DNA of 64,000 nucleotides, from contig MU394102.1 of assembly GCA_022578605.1 (NCBI GenBank), positions 186,001 to 250,000 on the forward strand, written 5' to 3'. Below, piece by piece: positions 47,176-58,221 of the stretch. Source of the DNA: Camillea tinctor (Eukaryota > Ascomycota > Sordariomycetes > Xylariales > Xylariaceae). Numbering within the stretch: the first letter of the stretch is position 1; each line of letters begins with the position of its first letter. Below the pieces are notes generated by a model. That model did no database searches, was not told where the DNA came from, and saw only the letters and a list, made by a program, of their open reading frames with translations. Made by a program: the position numbers and the translations under genes.

Positions 47176-48834
47176 TCAAGCTACCTCCCCATTATTCCCT
47201 GCGTGCTCAACGTAGAGTATTTCCTCGTTTTGGCATTGGGTTGCTTTGCTATCATCTTGATTAGCCTTCTCGAGGACTTTTAGGCTAGGCTCTAGTCTTT
47301 CAATGGCCTTTTCTTTAGAAGGAATTATCTGGTCAGGATCTTGAGTATCCCATTCCATATTCATGCTTCTCGTGGGCATGCACGCGAGTACTAAACATAA
47401 GAGGCCAATCATCTTGATATTATTAGCTAAAATTGTTACTATAGAATAATAGGGCGCAAAACTCACTACGCCGACCAAAATCATCTGTGTTTGGCCGTAG
47501 TCGGGCGTTCCGTTAGGAAGCGGAACTTCTTCGCCGAGCTTCGTCTCTACCGTTGGCGCGAACGAGGAGATAGCATTACCAAGATTGTATGCCACCTATG
47601 TGAAGGTAGTTTAGTTACAATGATAATAGCGCACATATGTAGATTGTTGGGGGGGGGGATCTACTCACTCCACCAAATGCCGCCCGGATGCCAGGATGAG
47701 GGCAAACCATCTGCAGAATATTCCCTAAAGCTCCAATGGCAGCCCCATAACAAAACTCCAAGAAGAACGCCCCAAGAGCGAGAAGGTTCCAGGAGTTTGG
47801 AAGGATCCATAGAGGTAGGAATGGAGCCATCAAGGCGGCGAAACAGAACGGTACCCATTTGACGCTGTATTTAGAGAGATAGCCACCGACCAGGCCACCT
47901 AGGACACCTCCGCTTTGAAGGATAACAGTTACCCACGTCTCTTCTAAAACATCCAATCCTTTCTGTGTCAACAGAAACGATGGGTAAATATCCATATGTC
48001 CATGGCCTAACGTATTGTAGCAGGCTGTCAGAATAACTGTATATATCAAGATCGGCCAGTGCTGGAGGACCGCATACTTGAATTTGACCGAGAAGGGTAA
48101 TTTCCTGCCGATAACACTTGATGAGTTTACCCCATCTACATCCCGGGTTTCCTCTAAGATTTCATCGATGACTGAGTACGAAGGTGTGATGAGGCGTAGC
48201 ACGAAAGCCGGTACTATAATGCCTGCTCCAAGGTAATATAAGGGTCGCCACCCATATTTATCTAACGACGAGGTTAACAGTGTTCTAATAATGGCTAGTG
48301 ATCATAATTCGTACTCATAGCTAGCCTAAATGCAGACGCGAGCATATTGCCCGCTGCGAAACCTTGTTGGGTAACTCCACCGACAACACCTCTCGCCTCG
48401 CGAGGCACTGCCTCCAGGACAGCCGCCATGTTGGGGCCATAAAGACCGCCGAAAGAAATACCAAACAGGAGGCGAACCCCAACAAATTGCCCGCTCGTGT
48501 GGACGAAGCCCGAGCAGAGTGTGAAGACTCCTAGCAAGACTAAGTTTATCAGGATCGAGCTCTTCCGGCCGAACTGGTCGGCGAAGACTCCGAAGATGGC
48601 GGCACCGATGGACCGGGTCAGTAGCGATGTGGTGTTTGCCTCAGATACTCTGCTTTGTGGAACCCCGAGAGCCTGGGCGATTTCGGTCATCGAATAAGGG
48701 AGAAGGTAGAATTGCATTGAGGCGACGGTCCAGCAGAGCCAGCTCGTAAGGAATGTGAGAGCTGCTAACTTGCTCATACGTAACGATAAGACGAGACTGA
48801 GAGGGAACCGCACGATACTCATGAATACGCTCAT
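47176..48834 (-). CDS. MFS carboxylate transporter (JEN/SHS-like)
   Basis: Four exons: 48834-48315, 48261-47669, 47595-47467 and 47412-47176, about 492 residues. Twelve hydrophobic segments are expected. The MFS signature between TM2 and TM3 is FGVFADQFGRKSSIL. Resemblance to the lactate/pyruvate permease family shows in RLLFGISFGGLYGPNMAAVL, NKYGWRPLYYLGAGI, ACYNTLGHGHMDIYPSFL, and the glycine-rich AAFGGVAYNLGNAISS, assembled across an intron. The last intron (54 bp) is in frame and stop-free. Such carriers import mono- or dicarboxylates by proton symport; the cargo here is inferred from the neighbouring acid-metabolising genes. It is divergent from the amidohydrolase over a 959-bp shared promoter. 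Confidence 0.88.
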
Positions 48835-49793
48835 AGTGCTTGCTATTTAAAAGGAAAAAGACAGATACTGCTTGATACGTGATTGGAATTAGAGCGCGGT
48901 TAAGAATACGTGAAGCGTGGAATACTAGCATTAAGTAAAGATGATATATTAGATCACTTCTACATACATACATACCGACACTGGCAGGTAGATATATAGG
49001 AGCCAGCCACATGGCACGGACTCGGAAGGGCACTGCACATAGATTGCCTCGCTGCAAAGCAACCGGCAGTCAAGATCGCTAGAGAGGGGTGATACAGATG
49101 CATCTTTAAGCTCCTCCACACCAACCAGGAGATGAAGCGTACTCAGCAAATTTGATGCTTCCCCAACATTTGATGGCTACACTGGGAGTTGTTTGAATCG
49201 TAGGGACTTACCAATGCCCCAGAAAGTCATAAAAACTATCCTTCTCCCTCTGATCCGCACATGGTGACAGTCGATACATAATAGATACCTACCTAGCCTT
49301 GGTCAATGGGTTGAGATATGTTAGTTGCGAACTCAGTTTAACCCTTTGAATTCAGGGCCGAAGTGCTCTTCAAACGCGGTAAGGGGGGTAGCAGCTCTAT
49401 AGGTCATTCAAGTTGGAGATCGATTTCGAGTTCGATTAGCCGGCTCCCGACTCTATGCTCCGTAGAAATGGGACGTCAACAATTGAGAGGTAACCTCACC
49501 TCATGCGGAGTGGAGACTCCGTAGGAGATCATCGCCGGCTTCAAGACGTCCGTGCACTGGGACGATTTATGCCCGCACGCGCGAACCAATATCCTGATTG
49601 TCTCGGATGTTTCACCAATTCCTCTAAGAAAAGATATGCCTGTGGGAGGGGGGAAGGGGAGAGGGGTTGTTGTCATGTATTAAAATGCCGTGGAGGCACA
49701 CCCTATTCTACCAGCTTAGAGGAATTACAAGCTAAAACATCACCATTGGTTGTCTTGCTGTACCTACACAACCCCTTCATTATCATTTCAGTC
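48835..49793. promoter_or_regulatory. Divergent promoter, transporter / amidohydrolase
   Basis: Shared upstream region of two cluster genes. It contains the perfect inverted repeat CGGAGT-N4-ACTCCG (49506-49521) and a CTCCGTAG word about 45 bp to its left. CTCCG is also the core of NIRA-type sites, and a NirA-like regulator is encoded at 59205. No start-proximal gene is visible. Confidence 0.5.
49506..49521. promoter_or_regulatory. CGGAGT-N4-ACTCCG inverted repeat (candidate Zn2Cys6 site)
   Basis: A perfect 6-bp inverted repeat with a 4-bp spacer, 273 bp upstream of the amidohydrolase ATG. Everted or inverted CGG halves with fixed spacing are the usual targets of Zn2Cys6 dimers. That the cluster regulator binds here is inference. 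Confidence 0.5.
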
Positions 49794-50696
49794 ATGTCGA
49801 GTCGCCCGGTTCCAGTGGGAGCGTGGGACACACACATCCATGTGTTTGACCCCGAGAAGTTCCCTTATGCAGTACCGAGATCCTATACACCCAAGGCAGC
49901 TCAGATCTCCGAGTACCCCGATGTTGTGATTGGATGTAAGAGCATCGTTGTTGTACATGCTTCGATTCAAGGCTCATCACCTGCACCGCTCCTTGACACG
50001 CTCAAGAAGCAGAAGGATATACCAGGCTATAAGCTGCGTGGCCTTGCCACCATTGATGTAGACACCATAACTGACAAAGAATTGGATGATCTACACGCTG
50101 CGGGTGTGAGAGGAGCACGAATGCATGAGATGGCATGGGGACACGGCGAACAAAAAGGGGGCGCCCAGATAGTCAAGAAAGTTGAGGCTCTCGCACAGAG
50201 GATCGCCCGGTTGGGCTGGGTTGTTGGTATCTTTTGTCCGCTTGCGGCGTGGGCTGCCATGGCCGATGTGATACGAAACCTGGACCCTCGAGTGAAGATG
50301 GTGGCAGACCATTTCGGTAGCACATTTCCCGGTGACGAAAAGACGGCCGAGTTCCAGACTCTACTGTCGCTGGTGCGGGAAAAACGCTTGTTTGTGAAGA
50401 TATCCGGCTTTGAGCGGCTTTACCATGGGGATCCCGCGGGCATAGAGAGCCTTGCAGTGGCTGCGAAAGCCCTTATTGAAGCCGGACCAGACCAGATCAT
50501 GTTCGGCAGCGACTGGCCCCATACCCAGCTAGGTGTGACTCGGAAGGGGAAGACAGAAGAACAGCGATTAAAGGATATTGAAGGCTTTAGAGAGGTAGAC
50601 GATCAGGGACACATTGAGAAACTGCGAGAGTGGATTCCTGACGAGGAAACATGGCAGAAGTTTTGGGTCACTAACCCGGCACGTCTATTCGAGTAG
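49794..50696 (+). CDS. Amidohydrolase family protein (COG3618; lactonase / 2-pyrone-4,6-dicarboxylate hydrolase-like)
   Basis: Single exon, 300 residues. The TIM-barrel metal-site landmarks are visible: WDTHIHVFDP with His14/His16, MVADHFG with His173 and IMFGSDWPHTQLG with Asp240. Length and motif order fit the COG3618 group, which hydrolyses lactones such as 2-pyrone-4,6-dicarboxylate and sugar-acid lactones. The open frame extends 97 codons upstream, but the ATG at 49794 is where family similarity begins and the upstream part is promoter. It is divergent from the carboxylate transporter and convergent with the oxidoreductase. A carboxylated lactone is a reasonable guess for the substrate. 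Confidence 0.9.
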   Translation: MSSRPVPVGAWDTHIHVFDPEKFPYAVPRSYTPKAAQISEYPDVVIGCKSIVVVHASIQGSSPAPLLDTLKKQKDIPGYKLRGLATIDVDTITDKELDDLHAAGVRGARMHEMAWGHGEQKGGAQIVKKVEALAQRIARLGWVVGIFCPLAAWAAMADVIRNLDPRVKMVADHFGSTFPGDEKTAEFQTLLSLVREKRLFVKISGFERLYHGDPAGIESLAVAAKALIEAGPDQIMFGSDWPHTQLGVTRKGKTEEQRLKDIEGFREVDDQGHIEKLREWIPDEETWQKFWVTNPARLFE

Positions 50697-50708
50697 GTGT
50701 GAAGTAGA

Positions 50709-50716
50709 TGCGGAGT
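50709..50716 (+). promoter_or_regulatory. TGCGGAGT word in 3' region
   Basis: An eight-base copy of the word found at 49504-49511 and 61811-61818, here just after the amidohydrolase stop. Its position between convergent genes makes a promoter role unlikely; it may be chance. Confidence 0.2.
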
Positions 50717-50804
50717 ACTGATATAAGTCTTTTTTCAAATACCATGATGATATTCCAATTTACTTTCAGTTATATGTATATTACCTTACGAACCATGTCT
50801 GTCT

Positions 50805-52125
50805 CTAATCAACCGTGCATATCAGTTTCCCAGCATTTGCATTGGACTCCATCTTCTTATGCGCTTCAGAAACCCGAGCCCAAGAAAACACCTCATCTAC
50901 CGTAACTTTCATTGTTCCCTTGGTAAGGTGTGGCAAGGCTTTTGTCACGAAAATATCCTTGAGCTTCCCCTGGTAGTCCGCACTCCTCGTGCGAAGCGTG
51001 GTTGCAAGCACCCAGAGACGCTTGTTGAGTAGCGCTCGTAAGTTAAAACCTTCAACTACACTGCCGCTCATTGCTGCAACTAGAACAATCTTAGCTTCCA
51101 TGGCGGCTGAAGCCGTATTCCTCCTCGACGTTAGCGTTTGGCCTCAAGACTATGAGAAAGCCCATGACTATGAGAAGGCTATAGTAAGTAATCATTCACT
51201 TACTATATACTCTGTTAGCAAGCCGCTTTCATGCCTATGCGGTGTTGATTCTGTATCAAACGTACCCGGTGCCAGTATTCTTGACCAACGAGGTCAATGA
51301 TAAGATCGACCCCTTTTTCTTGGGTCTCTCTTTCTATAACTTTGGCAAAGTCCTCCCCGGTCCGGTAATTGATGGCAAAGGTGGCTCCTAGTGACTTACA
51401 TAGCTTGCATTTTGCATCAGTCCCGGCCGTAGTGAAAATTTTCGATGCACCTCCAAAATAGGCGAGTTGGATGGCGGCCTGACCAACGCCAGATGCCCCG
51501 GCGTGTATGAGAACAGATTGTCCCGGTTCTAGCCCGCCAACTAAGTGTATAGCTTGTATGGCAGTGAAATATGTCTGCTATCATAAATATCTCACAGTTA
51601 CTGTAGAATTTTGAGTGGTGGTAAATCAACGAACCTCAGGAATACCCGCTGCTGTCTCGTAGGACATATCTTCTGGCATATGCATTAGCATCTTTTCCGA
51701 GACCGATATCTTCTCAGCATACTTTAATCGTTATTAGCGGGTGAATCCTAGAGTGAGGAGATATATGTACTTACGGCACCGCCATATGCCAGCCCGAAGA
51801 CTCTCTCGCCAATTCGAAACCCTCCTGTGCCTTAATATGTTAATAAAGCACCCTATAAACATGTGAATGGACTCCGAAAGTTCTTACAACTTGGTCCTAC
51901 CGCCTCGACGGTGCCGCTAAACTCGACCCCTAATATCTTGCCAGATTCAGGTAATAGAGGGTATGGATATCGATCTTCTCGCTGCATAATATCCATTCTG
52001 TTCAACCCAAAGGCCTTGATGCGAACTACAAGTCGGTCATCGCTGGCAACTGGGTCTGGGATGTCATCCTGGATGAACAGCTTGTCAGCATCCCCTTTGC
52101 CTCCTTTGATTCCAATAGCTCTCAT
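50805..52125 (-). CDS. Quinone oxidoreductase-like zinc-less medium-chain dehydrogenase
   Basis: Exons read as 52125-51888, 51830-51775, 51721-51635, 51577-51266 and a last exon ending at 50805, roughly 330 residues. The N-terminal GroES-like domain has FGLNRMDIMQRE and GVEFSGTVEAVGPSC. The Rossmann motif is HAGASGVGQAAIQLA, with KSLGATFAINY after it. The C-terminal part is MEAKIVLVAAMSGSVVEGFN. No catalytic zinc ligands are seen, fitting the NADPH:quinone reductase/PIG3 group. The acceptor of the last exon is unresolved: after YWHR (ending 51266) no AG gives the right phase into the final exon (frame secure from 51101), and an 18-bp tandem duplication (51148-51183) lies in the gap. A small extra exon or a lesion is possible. 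Divergent from the class II aldolase. Confidence 0.8.
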
Positions 52126-52589
52126 TTCGATTCGGTGATAGTGGGCTACCTTAGGAATACAATATCTTCATAATTGCAAAGGGAATTTTCACCTCTGTGT
52201 ACTCAATCTTCACAAGACTCATCCAAAATGCGGATGGTGAAGCTCGCGCTGACGCGGGGCGTAAAACCCCGTCCCCTAAGTGCATAAAGTCTGTGGACGG
52301 AACGGCAATCCCGTTTCGTTCCACACCTATGTTATGCGGAGCCGTTATACCCGGTCCACACCTGTAATAGTCCAAGACGGGTCTGCGAGCCCGTATCTCA
52401 GTTCACAATAGGCCTTTTCCGTCCACCGGTGGAGAACCGGGAGTAAATTGCGATGAATAATAGTTCCTTTCTTTTTCAAAATTCGACAGCGGATCTTCAA
52501 GGTATAAGGTCGCAACCCAAATCAACACACGAGCCAATTTGTCTCCAACAAGAGTAACTCTGAGCCAGAGCCAAACCCACAAAACTACA
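52126..52589. promoter_or_regulatory. Divergent promoter, oxidoreductase / aldolase, dense in CGG inverted repeats
   Basis: 464 bp between divergent cluster genes. Four CGG/CCG inverted repeats lie within 180 bp: CGGGG-N7-CCCCG (52255-52271), AACGG-N5-CCGTT (52301-52315, nested inside GTGGA...TCCAC), ACGGG-N8-CCCGT (52377-52394) and the perfect palindrome TCCACCGGTGGA (52422-52433). TGCGGAGC, one base off the repeated cluster word, is at 52335-52342. Confidence 0.55.
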
Positions 52590-53587
52590 ATGACAACATC
52601 AACTGTAACTATTACCAAGTCTCCCCTGCATGAGACCTCCAAAGTCGAATATTCTACTCAAGCGGAGGAGCAGAAAACCAACTTCTTCGAAGATGTCCAT
52701 TACTTAGGAGACAAGGAAGGCAAAGTCATCATTAGATCTCCACCTACTTTTAGTAACAAGGAAGAGGAGCGAAAATATCAGAAGCAGCACTTAGCAGCGG
52801 CCTTCAGAGTGTTTGCTAAGCAGGGGTTTGATGAAGGTGTTGCTGGACACATCTCCTTGAGAGATCCCTTTAATCCAGGTTAGTAGCTCAAGTGCTTGGA
52901 TCTAAAGAAAGGGGGGAGTGAGGGCGAGAGAAAGAAAGAGAGAGTGTATGTCTGACTATATACTTAGAACATTTCTGGATTAATCCTCTCAGCACACACT
53001 TCTCCCAGATTCGTGTGTCGGACCTAGTCTTGGTAAACGAAAAAGGGGAAGTTCTACCTGAGGGAGCCCAATCAGCTATCAACGGGCCAGCCTTTGCCAT
53101 CCACAGCGAAATCCATAGGGCACGACCAGACCTCAACGCGGCCTGTCACGCGCACTCGGTATATGGGAAAGCGTTCAGTTGCTTTGGACGCCCGATTGAG
53201 ATGCTCTATCAGGATGCGCTAAGATTCTACAAGGACATCGCAGTATACCCACGCTTTGGGGGCACAGTTCTCTCGACGGAAGAGGGGGCACGAATTGCGA
53301 AAGCGCTAGGCCCGACGATGCGCAACATCATATTGCAAAACCATGGCATGATCACCTGTGGCAAAACGGTAGACGAGGCCGCATTCTTATTCATCGCGCT
53401 GGACCGATGTTGCCACGCACAGATGATGGCAAACGCGGCGGCTTGCCCCGGCTTCGAGAAGATTTATATCAGAGATGAGGAGGCAGAGTTCACACATAGG
53501 AAGAGCGGCAACTCGAGCAAGATGTGGCTCGCGTTCCAACCCTACTACGACCAGGTTGTGAAAGAGGATCCAACGGTCCTTCATTGA
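52590..53587 (+). CDS. Class II aldolase / adducin domain protein
   Basis: Two exons, 52590-52878 and 52968-53587, 302 residues, spliced through GTTAGT with phase 1. The domain covers about residues 65-270. GVAGHISLRDPFNPEHFW is assembled across the intron, followed by VSDLVLV, then the zinc ligands in ACHAHSVYGKAF (HxH near residues 158-160) and ILQNHGMITCG. Fungal proteins of this type are metal-dependent aldolases or decarboxylases acting on small hydroxy/keto acids, or uncharacterised. The first ~55 residues are Ser/Thr/Lys-rich and non-conserved. An in-frame TTG lies 17 codons upstream, but the ATG is the natural start. It is the last gene left of the AT-rich element. Confidence 0.9.
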
Positions 53588-53802
53588 CCTGACCAAGTAT
53601 TCTTTTTTTTTCAGGGGTACTAAGAGGCTAAGGTTCTATACTTCTAAGTAACATATAAATAGGTAACTCAGACCGAATTAGAGATTACAGTGCAGTTCTA
53701 CTTAATGATCTAACTCTGAAAAACGTCTACATAACTAGGTAAATTACCTATATAAGTACCAATATATACATGTAAACCTATAAATCCGTTGACCTGCTAC
53801 TA

Positions 53803-53907
53803 CACTCGTTTTAAAACAATAAGTCGCGCCCTACAATTTTTTTCTACTTATACACATACAATTTTTTTAACACGCGCAACACGCGCATTTTTTACACTTT
53901 TAACTTT
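53803..53907 (+). repeat. Left terminal inverted repeat
   Basis: 105 bp starting directly after TA. Compared with the right end it differs at about seven transition positions plus a mismatch in the last few bases. The left copy has TTAA where the right has TCGA, and ACAA where the right has GACA, consistent with loss of C/G. Confidence 0.85.
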
Positions 53908-55870
53908 ATTATATTTACAACTTTCTTTTTAACCTACGAAATTACGCAATAATTTCGAAATCTTTATAACAACGTGAAATTAGTTATTATTTCTTTATAA
54001 ATAATGCTTTTTTTAACTAAATACTATCGACTTACGGTTGTAAAAAAGGCTAAATTTTTAATTATGCTATTAAAAAACTTCTTAATTAACCAAAAAATTG
54101 CAAACTATTTTGCTTGCAATATTAAGACTATTTAACGATATAGGCGCTAATACAATGCTTTAAAAAAGCTATTTTTAGCATATAGCAAAATAAGTTTTAA
54201 TATAGTTAAATTATTACCGTGGGCTTTAAAAGTTCGTTGCTATTTACTTTTAAATAACTAATTATAATTAACTTTTTTATACTAATTAGTAATTAAAAAA
54301 AAAATTAATGTATTATTTAAACTTATACTTTAATAAAATATAATAGTTTTTTATAAAAGCTTATTAAATATACGTTAATATTTTAACTATTTTAAAGCAA
54401 CTTAAAGCTATTAACTAGTTTTAAAAATAACTAAAAATAAAAGTATTTTAAGCTAATAAAAATTAATAACTTTTATATTTATATTAAACATTAACGTTTA
54501 TATTTAAAATGTTTATTTTTATAAATAAATTTAGTATTAATAAATAAAATAAAAATCGTAAATACAGTTAGGCGCTAAAAAAAAATACTTTATTTATTAA
54601 AAAAGTTTTAAAAAAAAAACATTGCTTTAATATATTATTAACTATTACAATAAATAAAATTATTACTAGTTTAATATATTAAAGTTTAATAATTAAAAAA
54701 AGTTTTACTTTTTAATTGTAAAATAGTATTATTTTTTTAATAAATTTATTTTTTAACTTTTATTTAGTTTTAATAATAAATAACGCTTTTTTTTATTATT
54801 TTTAAGAAATTTACACAATAGTAAAAAACAGTAGCGTTTATAAGCTTTAATATTTATTACTTTATTTACTAAAATTTAACCTTATTAAAAAATTTTTTAA
54901 TTTATTAAAAGTATATATACGTAAGCATTTAAAGTAAAAGTAAAAAAACTTTATTAACAAAAAAAACTTTGCATTATTTTTTACTAATTACATTTACAAA
55001 GTTAACTAATAATAAAATGAGATTTAAAAGCTATTTTAACACGTAAATATTAGCTATAACTTTAAGTAAAAGTAGTAATAAATAAAAGTAATTATTATAA
55101 AAAGCGCTATATAGTAAAATAAAGTTATAATAAAGTTTAATCTTTAAAAGACTTATATATTTAAATTAAAAGCTTTTATAATAATTAACTTTTTTAATTT
55201 AAAAATATAACACTTATTACTTTTATTATTTATAAGTAAAATATAGCAAAATGTTTTAAGTTTAATTTTTAAAGGAGGTATTTTTTTTTTTTTTTTTTTT
55301 TAATTTTTTTTTTAATATTGCGTTAATATAATAATTTTTAAATAGCTTTACTGCTTTTTTATTTTTTTTTTAATAATGTGTAAGTTTATATAGCTTAATT
55401 TAATTAAAAATTATAGTAGTAATAATTATAATAATAGTTATAATAGTAGTTATAATAGTAGTTATAGTATTATTATATAAAAAGTTATAATATAAAAGGT
55501 TATAAACTTTTTTATAAATAAATTAAAATTTTATTTATAAATAAAATGTAATTTTATTAATGTAATTTTATTTGCAATTTATTTATAATAGTAATAAAGT
55601 TGCAACTAAAAGCTAAAAAAGTACTTTTATTTAAAGTACGTTTACATTTAAAAAATTATATTAAAAATAACTAATAATTTATAGTTTATAATTTTAACTT
55701 TATTTATTATAATAGCATTTAAAATAAATTAAAATTATTTATTTATATTATAATAAAACTTATTATTTTATATATTAAACCTTTTTTATTTATTATATAT
55801 ACTATTTATTTTATATATTATATTTTATAAAAAGCAAACAAGTTAACTTTAAAAACTATTAAATATAGTT

Positions 55871-56210
55871 AATTACTTGCTTAAAAAACGCAAATATATA
55901 CTTTAATTTCAGTTTTTTTAATTATTAATACGTAAAGTACGTATTTACGCTTTTTAAGTAAGTAATTAGCTATATTTGCTAGTTTTTAAAGTTAATTACT
56001 TACTTAAAAAGCACAAATATATACTTTAACTTTAATTTTTTTAGTTATTAACGCGTAAAGTATATATTTGCGCTTTTTAAGTAAATAATTAACTATATTT
56101 AATAATTAAAGCTAATTATTTATTTAAAAAGCGCAAATATATACTTTAACTTTAATTTTTTTAATTATTAACGCGTAAAGTATATATTTGCGTTTTTTAA
56201 ATAAGTAATT
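55871..56210. repeat. Three tandem 97-bp palindromes inside the transposon relic
   Basis: Units at 55871-55967, 55994-56090 and 56114-56210, spaced 123 and 120 bp. Each is a hairpin-capable inverted repeat: left arm of ~35 bp ending AAATATATACTTTA, a ~27-nt centre, then the complementary arm starting TAAAGTATATATTTGCG. Arms retain a GCGCAAATATATAC core, and differences between units are mostly transitions. Such arrays are unusual inside a TIR element. Confidence 0.8.
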
Positions 56211-57957
56211 AGTTTTTTTCATTTCTTTATAACTTTTTTCTTTTTATAACTTTTTTTTTAAATTAAAAGTTATTTATTACTTTTATTTACTACTTTTATT
56301 AACGAAAGTATTTAAGTTAAAAGTATTAAAAAAACAACAACGTAGTTATATATTAAAAATATCGTGAATTATTAATATTTTTAGTTATAAGCAAGGTAAA
56401 AGTAAAGTTTTTTATTAATATTAAATATTAATTATTAAAAAAAAACTATAACTTACTAATATTTAAATAGCTTTAAGATTTTTTACCTTTAAAAACCCTT
56501 TAAAATTTAACAGCATTTTTTAAATATTGTTTAATATAAAACTTAAATAAAATAAATACTTTTTAAAAAATTTACTTAGCTATATATTAAGTCTTTAAAA
56601 AATGGCAGATTTGCTAAATAGTTATACTGTTACTATTAAGCTTTTAATATAAATTTTTTATTTAACTTATTTTTTTTAACAATTTATATATAAAAGCTTT
56701 TATTAATTTTGCTAATAAAGTTTTATTATTTACATTTTTTAATATTAATAGCAATAAACTGCAAATAAAAAAAAATATAAAAAAAATATTGGATATATAT
56801 AACAATATAAAAAGTAACTAGTTTATTAAGGCATTTTTGCAAGTTTTTAGCAACGTATATACGCTTTTTTTTGCACTTTTACGTTAATTAAAAATGCAGT
56901 TTGTAATTTTATTTATTAAAGCCCTTATAAACTAATTTTTAAAGTTATTTTAAACTATTTAAATAATGTAAAAGTTTTAATATTAATGTTTTTTTTTTAG
57001 TTATTTTATTAAAAAACTTATTAAAAAGCTATTTTTAACTTTTTAACTTTTTACATTATTATACTTTGCTTTACGTGCTTATTTTTTTTTAACTACGTTA
57101 AAAAATCTTATATATAACTATAACAAAAGCTTTATAAAAACAGCTTAATTGCTTATAATATTTTTAACTTATTTAATAATATTAATTATCGTAAAAAAAT
57201 AATATATAGTTTTATTTTCAATTTAGCAAAATTATAGTAACTTAATGTAATTTAAGCATAAAATGCCTTTATTGCAAATTAACAAGTTTTTAAAAAACGT
57301 ATAAAGTTTTTATTTAGTAGTTTAAGCGCTTATTATATTAATAAAAGGCATAAAATAATATTTAATAAAGCTTTAAAAAATTAAAAGGCCTTAAAAAATT
57401 AAAGTTAATATTAAATAAAAGCGCTAAATAAAAAAATCCTTAATATTAAAAAAAGTATTATTACGTTACTATAAAAGTATTTAATAGCAAAGTTTTTTTA
57501 TAATTTTAAAAAAGCTTTTAAGTTTTAAGTTTTATTAAATTTTAAATATTAAAATAATTAAAATAAATATTTTATTTAAAATAAAGTAATAAATAAGTAT
57601 AATAAAATAAAGTAATTTAAAATAACTAATAGCATTTAAAACTTTATTTTTATTTATTTTGCCGTAAAAATAAACGCAAAATACTTTAAAATTACATTTA
57701 TACGTAATATTTTGCTTAATAAACAGCTTTTTAACTTATATATATATTTATAAAAAAAATTAATTATACTTTTTTGTTTTTTTGTTTATATACGCTTTAA
57801 GCTATAAAGTAATAAAGTTTTAAACGTTATTTATAAGTTTAAATTGTTAATAAATAGCATAATAATTAATATTATTAACGCTAATTACTTTAAAAAACCT
57901 ACGTTTATTTTATAGCTATAATTTAAAAAATTTACCGTTAATAATAACGCAAATTTA

Positions 57958-58221
57958 ACTAAAAACCTCAATAGTAAAAGCCTTTAATGTAACTATTAAA
58001 AAAAAAATAAAAATAGCAATATTTTTATCTTTATTAACTATTTCATTATTAATACTAATAATAGCATTAATAATAACATTAATAACAATATTAGCGCTAT
58101 TATTATTATTTATAGTAACACTAATAGCAATATTAGCGCTATTATCGTTGCTATTATTATTATTATTGTTTTTAAAAGCAACGTTATTATCGTTATTATT
58201 ATTATTATCGTTATTTTTTTT
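57958..58221 (-). repeat. AAT-rich trinucleotide tract, 88 open codons on the minus strand
   Basis: Minus strand reads 88 codons without a stop between two TAA codons, dominated by AAT/AAC with some GAT, AGC and GCT. It may be an expanded ATT microsatellite, or a former acidic/Ser-rich coding stretch whose GAC/GAT codons became AAC/AAT. It has no ATG. Confidence 0.45.

Noticed and set aside
58040..58214. ATT/AAT array as a possible CRISPR or satellite
   Set aside because: Degenerate trinucleotide run without fixed repeat-spacer structure; CRISPR arrays are not expected in a fungal nucleus.
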